Positions 45,813-55,517 of a stretch of DNA of 64,000 bases are shown one piece after another. A program made the translations under genes and the position numbers. Source of the stretch: Daldinia sp. FL1419 (taxonomy: Eukaryota; Ascomycota; Sordariomycetes; Xylariales; Hypoxylaceae); the NCBI GenBank assembly GCA_025201765.1, contig MU623370.1, positions 124,001-188,000 of the forward strand. The letters run 5' to 3'. The notes below the pieces were generated by a model that saw only the letters and a program-made list of their open reading frames with translations, made no database searches and was not told where the DNA came from. Numbering within the stretch: position 1 is the first letter of the stretch; every line of letters begins with the position of its first letter.

Positions 45813-47707
45813 ATGGCACCTGGAAAAAGACCTAATTTCCTCATTGCCCTGGCCGATGACTTGGGCTTTTCAGATGTTGGGTCTTTTGGTGGTGAAATAA
45901 ATACACCAAATGTCGATAAGCTTGCGAAGAATGGAATACGATTCACAGATTTCCACGCTGCAGCGGCGTGCTCTCCGTCTCGAGCTATGATTATGACCGG
46001 AACGGATCACCACATCGCTGGCCTCGGGAACCTGATCGAGTGGACCAACATCTCTGGCCAAAACGATCCGAATGGAACCATGTCGACGTCGGTACAGAGG
46101 GGTATGCCCGGATACGAAGGGTACCTCAACGAACGGGTTGTCGCGCTACCCGAACTGCTCCGCGATGCGGGCTACCTAACCCTTATGTCCGGTAAATGGC
46201 ATCTGGGGCTAACGCCGGAACGAAGCCCGAAAGCTCGAGGTTTCGAGAGGAGTTTTGCCCACTTGCCAGCCTGCAGTAACCATTACGGTTACGAACCCCA
46301 GTTAGAGGGCAAGGACCAGATCCCGGAGTTCATGACGATGAGCTTCATCGCCCTACACAGTGAAGATGGAGAATATGTCAAGAAATTACCCGAAGGATGG
46401 TATTCCTCAAACGGATACGGCGACAAGATGGTACAGTATCTAAAAGATTGGAAGCAATCTGACGATGAGCGACCATTCTTTGCCTATCTACCTTTTACCG
46501 CCCCCCACTGGCCTCTTCAGGCTCCCCAAGAGTACATCAAGAAATACCGCGGCGTATATGACGACGGTCCTGATGCGCTCCGCCAAAAGCGTCTTCAGCG
46601 CCTCAAGGACCTCGGTATGGTCCCGCAAGATGTTGAGCCCCACCCTGTTGTAGCCGACGAAGTTAAAGAGTGGGAAGATATGAGCGACGAAGAACGAGCT
46701 AACTCGTGTCGAGCGATGGAATGCTTCGCCGGTATGGTTGAATGCATTGACGCTAATGTTGGAAAGGTCGTCGACTATCTCGAGGAGATTGGCGAACTGG
46801 ATAACACGTTCGTCTGCTTCCTCTCCGACAATGGCGCGGAGGGTGCCGCCTACGAGGCTTACCCCATCGTCCAAAGCACCATGCTCCAGCACTTAAAGAA
46901 ATACTATAACAACCATATCGACAATCTCGGAAACGGTGACTCGTTCATATGGTACGGACCACGCTGGGCGCAGGCTGCCACTGCACCAAGTAGGTTGTAC
47001 AAGGCATATACGACCGAAGGGGGTGTTCGCGTCCCGTACTTAATGAAGCCCCCAGCAAGCTTCAACGGCCAATTCGAGGCTGGAAGTATAACACACCAAT
47101 TTGCGACCGTGATGGACCTTGCACCAACAATTCTCGACATGGCTGGCGTCAAGCACCCAGCACCCAGCTACCAAGGCCGCGAGGTCGTCTCCATGCGGGG
47201 CAAATCTATGGTCCCGTACCTAGAAAAGAAGTCAGAGACGATTCACGAAAAGGACTTCATCAACGGATGGGAGACATGTGGACGCGCAGCGTGTCGCAAG
47301 GGCGACTGGAAGATTGTCTTCATCCCTAAGCCCAAGGGCCCGGAACGATGGCAATTGTACAATCTTGCGAAGGACCCCGGCGAGATACACGACCTCGCAG
47401 AGCAAGAGCCCGAAAGGCTGAAAGAATTAGTCAAACTTTGGGATCAGTATGTCTTGGAAACAGGTGTGATCCCGCTCTCCCCGGATCTAGGAAACTGGAT
47501 GGCCGCCATGGAGGAGCAAATGCCTGAGAATGCGGTAAGCAACATAATCACTCCGTCGTTTGCTAAAAGGAAAGAAGGAAAGAAAAAAGCTAACTCTTGA
47601 TTTTGCAGTGGATTGAGTACGAGTACTGGAAAGAGGGTGCTAGAGACGACCCCGCAAAGTTCACGAAGCAGATCCCTAGGTTCCAGAGACAGGTCAAGGC
47701 GATCTGA
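45813..47707 (+). CDS. Sulfatase (arylsulfatase family)
   Basis: A formylglycine-type sulfatase, 606 aa, from exons 45813-47534 and 47609-47707. The conserved Cys to be converted to formylglycine is Cys53 in the motif ACSPSR (C-x-P-S-R). Metal-binding Asp-Asp lies at residues 15-16 (LADDLGFSDVG), and MSGKWHLGL, YLPFTAPHWPLQAP, FLSDNGAEG and GRAACRKGDWK follow. There is no N-terminal signal peptide, so it is probably intracellular, used to release sulfate from alkyl or aryl sulfate esters. The alternative is an imported substrate from plant or animal debris. Family assignment is secure; substrate unknown. Confidence 0.93.
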
Positions 47708-48078
47708 ATGGGGGGTCATACGATACCCTTGTCACTATTAGGATGGCTTTGTAGAGTCAATGGGAACCCATATTAACAGTGCCAACCTATTATCTCAATA
47801 CGCGTATGTATTATCCACGGGCTTTTCGTGGAACAATGAACAATGATGTACCCGAAATAATGTACCACCAAAAGTAATAGCAAGCCGTTCGCATTGTAGG
47901 ACAACCTAAAGGTAATAACAATGGCTATTGAGCAATAGGATACTGAAGACGCGGCTTCTAGAAGAATGGGGATTGTCAACGAAACATAAAGGGCACGTCA
48001 GCTTAAAAGTACTCTAAAGTAAACGCGATATTTCCGAGGATGTTCGTTTGCGACTAAATCTGGTTTTGGGCTCTGACT
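47708..48078. other. Intergenic, 0.37 kb
   Basis: Sulfatase 3' flank and promoter of the next plus-strand gene. Nothing else recognised. Confidence 0.45.
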
Positions 48079-48840
48079 ATGGCGAAGACATTAAGCAAGA
48101 AAATTTCCAACAGTGGTGGAAATCTTTGCTGTATTTTGAATACTGATAATCAGGGCTGGTCGATGCCGGAAGAGGCCATTAGACCTCGTAAATTCCAGGG
48201 CCAGCGCGGCCGTGCTCCCAAGCCGTTGATCACCCAACACCAAGGGGAACTAAAAGAGGAGAACTTTCCGCGAAGACGAACTAAAATGAATCTCTCTCTC
48301 CCGGGATTTGATTCGGGACTGGGCTGTTTTGGTAACCCAAGTAAGCTAGTTGAAACGGGCAAAGGTGAGTTGGTTGACCTTTATTGGGCCGATTCGTACG
48401 AAATCGATGCGGCTACGAAACTCACGGGGGAGAAAGTCTTCTGGGAGAATGAGGACTGGATAGACTTTCAGTGTTTATTTCAAAAGTATAAGGAGCCGAA
48501 GTCAGAATACGAACTTATACTTTTCCACGAAGCTCAGACTGACAGCGGGATAGAGCCGTCCGGGCCTACTTCTCGACCTAGTTCCCCAGAAGCGGACGAG
48601 TTTCTTGCTGGGCTTGACGACATGGAGTCTGCGTTTTCAGGAGCCGTACAGGATGAGAGGACAATGCCAGCATCTACGAAGAAAGAAGATGGGAGCTGTG
48701 TACGATGGTATGAGGACTTTGGAGATTGGATTGAAGAGGCGGGCTTCGTAGAAGCCAATCTGAGCATGCCAATGGGAACGCGATACTACAAAGGCTCTGG
48801 TGAACCTGATGACCCTACAGAAGAAAGTATCTGGGATTAA
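48079..48840 (+). CDS. Uncharacterised acidic protein
   Basis: A single-exon frame of 253 aa that I do not recognise. It has a basic N-terminus (about residues 1-70), a middle with repeated Trp-rich acidic segments (VFWENEDWIDF, RWYEDFGDWIEEAGF), and a disordered Ser/Pro/Glu linker near residues 150-175. No signal peptide or membrane segment. Uninterrupted frame and composition support a gene; function is unknown. Confidence 0.55.
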   Translation: MAKTLSKKISNSGGNLCCILNTDNQGWSMPEEAIRPRKFQGQRGRAPKPLITQHQGELKEENFPRRRTKMNLSLPGFDSGLGCFGNPSKLVETGKGELVDLYWADSYEIDAATKLTGEKVFWENEDWIDFQCLFQKYKEPKSEYELILFHEAQTDSGIEPSGPTSRPSSPEADEFLAGLDDMESAFSGAVQDERTMPASTKKEDGSCVRWYEDFGDWIEEAGFVEANLSMPMGTRYYKGSGEPDDPTEESIWD

Positions 48841-49099
48841 CCCTATCTTGTATAGCTGATCATCATGTTTCTGAAGGCACTCACAGGCCGGAGTTCTTAA
48901 GGACCACGTAGTGTAATTAGGAGTGAATTTCCGGAACTATCTCCTTTAGGTATCACCACTGTTATTTTGGTCTTGTCTCGCTACCTAATGCATTGCGGAA
49001 TGGGGATCGACGTCAATTGGGCCCGAGCCGTCAGCTCTAGGCTCTCTTTAAATAATATAATATTCCTCATCCATATGATGTGTGTTAATGATAATAAAC
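48841..49099. other. Intergenic, converging genes
   Basis: Short spacer between the 48079 gene (plus) and the macrodomain gene (minus). No feature recognised. Confidence 0.45.
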
Positions 49100-49861
49100 T
49101 CAGCGTTGGAAGTATCGTGCCAACTGGCTCGGATTCTGGGTTTTTAATAACTCGATATCGATTCTCCCCGTGTCTCTCCAGCTCATCGCAGACCATTTCT
49201 CGGGATGCTGCTTCGCGTCGATGTAGTGTTTAATGGCAAGGACCGCTTGTTTTGCCCACTTGTCGTCGCTAATACCCCCGGTGCCAGTGCCCAGCGGCGT
49301 CATCAAGATGGATTCTATCCTTTTCGATCCGTCACCATTGCCATTTTTATTATGTTGCTCGATCGCATTGAGTAAACTCCAGATGCACTCGTAGACAACA
49401 TCACGGTCCCAATCGCAAGGGCTAGGAACACGCATGGTAGGGCACAGAGCAAGATACCGACACCCCCATCCGTTCCCATCGTGATATCTCAACGTCCCGC
49501 GAAACGACTCCGGGATCCCTACGATGCAGCACGAACCAGGAGGGAGATAGCCGCTGTGCAGCCTGTATAATTCCTTCTGTGCGACACGAGTTAGAGCGTC
49601 ATATTCTGTCTTGGGGCTAAAGGCCCTCGATATCGCATCGTCAAAACCACCGTCTAGAATGCCATACGAATTCGCAGGAGATACTACTAAGTCAAAATTC
49701 AATGACGGTGGAAGATCGGACAGGTACGTATTGTGAATGGTGTAGTTCAGCAAGGACGGCTCAATCCCATGCTCTTGTACGGCCCGGGCGAAGGCATCCG
49801 AAGCCGATTCTAGCATGCAGAGGAGGTGGATATACGGGATAGGCTGAGATTCCGAAGACAT
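49100..49861 (-). CDS. Macrodomain-like protein
   Basis: A single-exon 253-aa protein with a macro (ADP-ribose-binding) fold: FDLVVSPANSYGILDGGFDDAI (loop 1, with Asn of the NxxG-type), GYLPPGSCCIVGIP, then ILMTPLGTGTGGISDDKWAKQ (loop 2 with Gly-rich ligand-binding). Fungal relatives of this type are cytosolic and may act on ADP-ribose-1''-phosphate or ADP-ribosylated targets. Catalytic activity cannot be judged from sequence alone. No signal peptide. Confidence 0.82.
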   Translation of the reverse strand: MSSESQPIPYIHLLCMLESASDAFARAVQEHGIEPSLLNYTIHNTYLSDLPPSLNFDLVVSPANSYGILDGGFDDAISRAFSPKTEYDALTRVAQKELYRLHSGYLPPGSCCIVGIPESFRGTLRYHDGNGWGCRYLALCPTMRVPSPCDWDRDVVYECIWSLLNAIEQHNKNGNGDGSKRIESILMTPLGTGTGGISDDKWAKQAVLAIKHYIDAKQHPEKWSAMSWRDTGRIDIELLKTQNPSQLARYFQR

Positions 49862-50457
49862 ATTGAAAAATTTCCGGCGAGGTCGTTTATATTAATGCGG
49901 GTTCTGTACGCTACGAAGTTGAACAAGTGGGAATTACAACTACATGGACGACAATAAGCGCTGCTTGGGTATGCGAATAATCATGTTCAAGTCACCTGAC
50001 TTCGACCCATTTTCTCAGCTGGCTTCTCTCGTAGGAGTAAGGATGTCTTCAGTTATGTATGTTGGCCTTGGCAAGTCTTCGTTTGGTATCTAAGGTACTT
50101 GATAATTTACATGACATGGCATTCATTGTAGTCCAACACGCCCAAGTCAGGTGGTACCTTAGCTAGATACAAGGCTACGCTGCTTTATTTATTACTTGTT
50201 ACCGTGATGATAAACGCAATACGACTTTAAGACATTTCGCAAGGGTTGTTATCATATCGAAAAAGGGCATCCCACTGAATCACGCCAAGAAACATCACCA
50301 ATTATCCAGAGTTAAGTCGATCAATTCGCTAGGTTAGTCATATCAGAGGCTTCGTCCCAAATACGGGATGCCTTAAGTTTTCTTTACGATAAATCCTCTA
50401 GCTCAGTCTTTGCATTACCTATCCCCAACCTGATCCAGTCCTGCTACTCGGAGCTTT
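49862..50457. other. Intergenic, 0.6 kb
   Basis: Promoter of the macrodomain gene and 3' flank of the lectin gene. No feature recognised. Confidence 0.5.
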
Positions 50458-51510
50458 TTAAACGAGGCGCAAGTGTCCATCCGAGTTTCCGATGCGCTCG
50501 TCCAAGTTAATGCGGCGTCGGTGCCAGTTGCCTCTAGTATCGCTTAGCTCGGCCTCTAGAACTCGTCCGCCGTCGACTAGGTGGATGTCACGAGCCGAAG
50601 AGCTGAAGTTTCCGGTTGATCGGCCCGGCACTTGAAGCACCTGACCTGGGTAGATCATGTCCGGGTTGGCGAGGTTATTCCTCCTAGCAATATCCTCGAA
50701 GCTACAGTTAAATCGCCGGGCAATATCTCGCAGGGTATCCCCCTGCTGGACTGTGACGCTGCCGGAACCACCTCCGGTTGCCCAGCGGAAATGGCCGTCT
50801 TCGTTGCTAAGGACTTCGTTAAGATTTAAGGTGCTCACGTGGCTTCCTCCTTCTCGGCGCGAGCAGGTTGCACGAAGATCATAGTCTCCCTCTAGATGAA
50901 TATCGTGCGACGAGGCGGAAAAGTTACCGTCGTAGCCTCCGATCGACCTGTCTCGGCTAGAAGAACGGTGGCTTTCGTGGTGACCGTGGTGGTGGGAATC
51001 CGAGTAGCCGGGCGGCGGCGACGAATATTGGTGGTGTAGCTTTTCCTCATCCTCCTTCTTTTCCTTGCGGTCGTGGACAAAGTCCTCCAGCTTGTGACCG
51101 GCGATAGCACCACCGATGGCACCGATAATTCCGTGGCCCATCTTGTGTCCACCATAAGCACCGGCGGCAGCACCAGCAAGCCCTCCCATTAGACCGCGGT
51201 CTCCGTCTTCTCCCGGACCGGCACCTGGGGGCCCGGACTGATAAGGACCTTCATTCTGACGTTCACCATAGGTGTTCCCATATTGCGGGTTGCCAGTGTG
51301 CCCGTAACCTTGCTGTCCGTAACCTTGCTGTCCGTAGCCCCCTTGCTGGCCATAGTCCTGCTGGCCATAACCTTGTTGTCCGTATCCCTGTTGTCCTTCC
51401 GGACCACCAGAGTAGGGAGGATATTGAGGGTTAGACTGACCGCCGTAGTAAGAGGAGGCCTCGCCCTGGCGGTCATCGCCGTAACCTTGGTTGCCGTAAC
51501 GTGGATCCAT
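50458..51510 (-). CDS. CVNH lectin with inserted LysM domain
   Basis: Single exon, 350 aa. Residues 1-~95 are Gly/Gln/Tyr-rich with about six copies of QQGYG-type repeats. Residues ~105-150 form a Gly-zipper segment (GLMGGLAGAAAGAYGGHKMG then IIGAIGGAIAGHKLEDF). From ~200, a cyanovirin-N homology domain (NFSASSHDIHL, then LNLNEVLSNEDGHFRW) is interrupted by a LysM module (VTVQQGDTLRDIARRFN, then NNLANPDMIYPGQVLQVP) and resumes (NFSSSARDIHL, then INLDERIGNSDGHLRL). This is the type III CVNH-LysM arrangement known from Magnaporthe. No signal peptide: probably intracellular or unconventionally secreted. CVNH modules bind mannose-type glycans and LysM binds GlcNAc oligomers; both are inferred. 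Confidence 0.93.
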   Translation of the reverse strand: MDPRYGNQGYGDDRQGEASSYYGGQSNPQYPPYSGGPEGQQGYGQQGYGQQDYGQQGGYGQQGYGQQGYGHTGNPQYGNTYGERQNEGPYQSGPPGAGPGEDGDRGLMGGLAGAAAGAYGGHKMGHGIIGAIGGAIAGHKLEDFVHDRKEKKEDEEKLHHQYSSPPPGYSDSHHHGHHESHRSSSRDRSIGGYDGNFSASSHDIHLEGDYDLRATCSRREGGSHVSTLNLNEVLSNEDGHFRWATGGGSGSVTVQQGDTLRDIARRFNCSFEDIARRNNLANPDMIYPGQVLQVPGRSTGNFSSSARDIHLVDGGRVLEAELSDTRGNWHRRRINLDERIGNSDGHLRLV

Positions 51511-53969
51511 ATTGGTAGGTATTTTGCGGGGTTTCAGTTGGTCCGAATAGCTTTTTAACAGAAGTACAAATGGCGTTTATTAAGTTGGTGTAACAGATGT
51601 AGAAAAGAAAATGTCAGGAGGGAAAGGGATAAAGAAGGGTAGGTAGAGAAGGATAGATATATAGGTAGGTAGGTACCTTGCTAGGTAGGTAGGTAGATAC
51701 GGATCCGTACTCTGGGAGGTAGTCATTAATATACGAATACTACTACTACTAATAATAATGCAATGCTAGCAAACATGCGCATTCTAGCTGATTCGGCTGT
51801 GCCACTTGGTCTGACGTGTGCATACACAGCCTTTACAGCCTTTGGCCAGAATGATTGAGTCTTTGTCCATAGTTAGTAAAATAGCTAAGTAACTAAGGTT
51901 GTTAGAGGTTATTAGGGGTTGTTAGGGGTTGTTACATAGAGATACTTAGGGACCGTTAGGGGGCTGTTGGAGGGGTAACTTGTTAGGTCTAGTCCCATGG
52001 AACCTGAATCGAGCTACATCCAAAACTACTATGTATAACAGACTTTCTCTCACCGCACGTGTCGGTACACGTCGGTACACGTTGGTACACGGCATGATTT
52101 GACTCGCGGTGGCTCGTGGTGGATATAAGACGGATACTCGGCACAGACCTGCACTGGGTCCGTAATGCGAGTAGTTGATATTTGTGGCTGTGAGGGTCTT
52201 GGCATCTCTTAATGGCCGCGATAGAGTCGGAACAACTGGACGGGCGGGACTTACAGATCAGTAACCTAGACTACTTACGTTAGTTAAATGAAATTGTGGC
52301 TAGAGAATGCTTCGAGACTTCGATATTGGACCAATATTTGGAGCGATATTGATGCCTGATGTGCACTAGAGTCGTACTAAATTGCCTTATCCAAGTGGAA
52401 GCTCGTAAAAAAAATCTCCTTTTTTTCTCTTCGACGGTTAACGGCAAAGCCGTAGCGTGAAGCTGATCAATATTGTCTAATTCGAGTGATGGGTCGAAGC
52501 ATAGGCTATTACGGTTACGATATGGCGTAGTCGGATCCAATTACACAATACTCGAAGAATATCTACCCGGCAGTTCCTGCCACTCAACATTGAATTAGTT
52601 ATTAGGTACTGAAACACCCTAACACATGCAACGCACCAAATACTTTCCCCCATTACACAAGCTAGTGTAGACTTAGCGTATGATACGCCTTAATTCCATT
52701 GGTACTTCGATATAGCATTCGGGGTCTCTTTGTTATCCACTAGGTTAGGTGTATTTTCAGGGGCCTCAAAGTCCGCTACGAAACTTCATTGGATAGTTCG
52801 CTCAGATACACCGCTACGTATTAGAAAAAGAAGACTTTGATGAAACAACCTTGATAGGCCATAACATACATAAATAGGTAGCTTTTAAACTCTTTTTATT
52901 TAGAACTTAATAATAGAAGCGCTTTCGGGATCCGGCAAGCCCATAACGGCGTCACCCATACGTACCTAGGATGTAGGTAGGTAAGGTACATATCCAGTAA
53001 GTTGGGTGTATAGCCAACACGGTTGAAACGAACCAAACTGCACGATATTGCGCCTTGCGATTCGAATAGGATAGCCTACATAATTAATTTTCGTCATCAT
53101 AATAATCGCCGTATATATTCATTTAAATTATATTATACCGCGCATACCGCGCTGAGCGAGTCAAACCTTTCAGAAAAGGACCATTATAACTTGCCTACCA
53201 TACAGTTTGTGCTTGCGGACTAGAGGGGCACGATTCGCCCTCATAGGTAGATTCCCGAGGGGGGATTCTTCTTGGAAACTCCGCTGCAATCGGTGTTCTT
53301 ATGATCATACGACGATTGGTAGTTTTTCCAAGCTTGGGTTTCACTGCAGATAATGTGTTGCGGGAAACAGTTCAAGGAAAAACATGACGTGAAAGAAATA
53401 CAGAATAGCTAAGTAGGTAGTTAGTTATCGAAAGAGTACGTAGTTATGGCAAAGCATCCTATTCCAATACGTTGCGGTCTCGTTTTGACGTCAACTACGT
53501 ATTATCGGATAAAGAGTTTAGCACCGACCAAATGAGATACCTATCCCTTATTATTGTTGATTAATAAGTAGAATTTGATATATCTGCTAATTATTTTTAT
53601 AGATACCTATTTTATGAAATACGACAAAGAGTACCAAAGAGTCTAGTTCGAATAGCTACTTGAAATTACCCTACAAGTTTAAACCGAAACCCAATAATAT
53701 TTCAAATTTCAAAGAAACGTGTAAGATCATCTCCAAGTCCCAAACTATTTACTTCATAATTGTCAAATTGATCACTATCCTCTAAAATTCTTTAGTATCT
53801 ATTATTAATGATGCTCAACACTAACAGTGGCAATGATGGCGAACCAACCTACTTTCGGTATCCGTGTAAAGCCATCCCATCATGATACTCCTACGTATGT
53901 CATTCCCGAATCGGAAAACAGCCCTTAGACCAGCCACGGAGCCGGTTTAACTGATCTTCTAGGCAAGTT
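51511..53969. other. Intergenic, 2.46 kb, with repeats
   Basis: No gene is supported. Repeats: TAGG blocks at 51661-51700 (TAGGTACC family), a 10-bp unit GTCGGTACAC x3 at 52061-52090, and an AT-rich stretch 53000-53900. Short frames at 52280-52540 and 53023-53223 have no recognisable content. TTAGGGG-like runs at 51911-51935 are not telomeric arrays. Confidence 0.5.
52061..52090. repeat. 10-bp tandem repeat x3
   Basis: Three copies of GTCGGTACAC, one with a T substitution. Intergenic, no known role. Confidence 0.85.
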
Positions 53970-54758
53970 TCAGTGTTCGAAAATAAGATTAACGTGCCCT
54001 GAAGCACCTGGCAGCGAAACTTGATTCATTATATATCCCCACCACACAGCCAACTGAAATTCGACCTTAAAAGGAGGATCATTATCGGATGTAGGCCTTA
54101 AGAGGATCCAGTCGCGAACTTCGTCTTGGAATCTAATTATGATATGTTTTCCTGCATCATGTCGCGCGTAGGTTTCCGGGTGGAACAGTCGAACTATTTC
54201 CGAGGACAATAGAGCCATTAATACTCGGTGGTTCGTTCCGGATGGACTGATGCTTATCCAATAGGCGGAATCAGGATGGCCACTTGCAGTTCTCAGATTC
54301 ATGGCATTGAATTCTAAAAAGTTTCGCCTGATTTTCTCATGGAAGGACATGATGTCAAGGAAGACTTCTGTAGTGAACTTTTCTATGGGCAAATGGAACT
54401 TGGTAAAGTCCAAGATCCACTGGGCATCATTAGAAAAAGTAAGTTGGACATCTGTAGTATGGGTCAATGATTCCACAAAGACTCCTCCTATGCTGTCCTT
54501 CAGGGTCAAGTCTGTACAAGCATACCGAGCCAGAGCAGCGTTAAGAACTTCGGCAGGCATCTCATTGGTGGCAAGGTGGTAAAGCATGGTATTTGGGACT
54601 CCCTTGAATACTGAATAGAATACGGATGATGTTGAGATGAAATTCTCGAGGCTTTTCCATTCAAGTAGAACCATTATCTCTTGGATTGTTTCTACTGGGA
54701 GGTTCCCGAACGACCCTGCTGCTGAGCCCTGGTTAACATTCAGATGCTCCATTGTCAC
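53970..54758 (-). CDS. F-box-like protein
   Basis: Single exon, 262 aa. A weak F-box is visible at about residues 18-55 (NLPVETIQEIMVLLEWKSLENF, then STSSVFYSVFKG), followed by an alpha-helical region of unknown fold. F-box proteins recruit substrates to SCF ubiquitin ligases; no substrate-binding repeats are seen here. This looks like the common fungal family of F-box-only or degenerate F-box proteins. A start two codons further in is also possible. Confidence 0.65.
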   Translation of the reverse strand: MTMEHLNVNQGSAAGSFGNLPVETIQEIMVLLEWKSLENFISTSSVFYSVFKGVPNTMLYHLATNEMPAEVLNAALARYACTDLTLKDSIGGVFVESLTHTTDVQLTFSNDAQWILDFTKFHLPIEKFTTEVFLDIMSFHEKIRRNFLEFNAMNLRTASGHPDSAYWISISPSGTNHRVLMALLSSEIVRLFHPETYARHDAGKHIIIRFQDEVRDWILLRPTSDNDPPFKVEFQLAVWWGYIMNQVSLPGASGHVNLIFEH

Positions 54759-55517
54759 AGCGATCCTTTTGCATTTACTTGAATGGCAGAAGAGTGCTAG
54801 GAATGATACAAACCCGAGTCAGCATAGTCATATCTAAACCAATATACTCTCAAGAATAGACGAGATAGGATCGCCATTAATACACATGAGGCTGAAACAA
54901 ATTGTTTATCACTAATTTACAAAGCCTTTGAGAATATCAAAGCCTATTGTTACGCCCCCATGAGTATTTTATTTAACTGCCGTTTTGGAAATTTGTTACA
55001 AACTTACAACATTTATCGTGAAGCATACAGTTAAGGCACCAATGACCTGTTTGGCAACATAAGGACCCAAAAACTTTTTCTGTTACAAAGATGGGTATCT
55101 CTTATATACAAAGGACACCCAGCGCATTCCAAGACCCGCACTCTATGAGTTATTGTCACCCTTAGCTCGGAGGGTGTAAATATGAATTCACACCTCCCCT
55201 ACAACCTGGTGGAACCACTTGTAAAATCTTTAACCACTGTCAACGTAATTATTTTGGCAAACAATCCGAGGTAGGGCTAATGATGATCACTGAAATCGTG
55301 AGCAAGATTGTAAAAAGCACCTAAATCATCTATTGGTTACACGGCGGCGTGATCATGAGCTCTTTCCCCACCTTATATACAATCCTAGCAATATGATCTT
55401 GCTTCGAATAGACTTAATATATGCGTTACAACCCACTACCAAAACGCCGAGTGTATATATGACTCGCAACCTTGAAATACGCATTTAACCTGGGTTGACC
55501 TGATGCGTCACTGCCTA
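54759..55517. other. Intergenic, 0.76 kb
   Basis: Promoter of the F-box-like gene and 3' flank of the IBtk-like gene. No feature recognised. Confidence 0.5.

Noticed and set aside
51905..51950. Telomere-like TTAGGGG runs
   Set aside because: Unit length varies and the array is short; not a TTAGGG telomere repeat.
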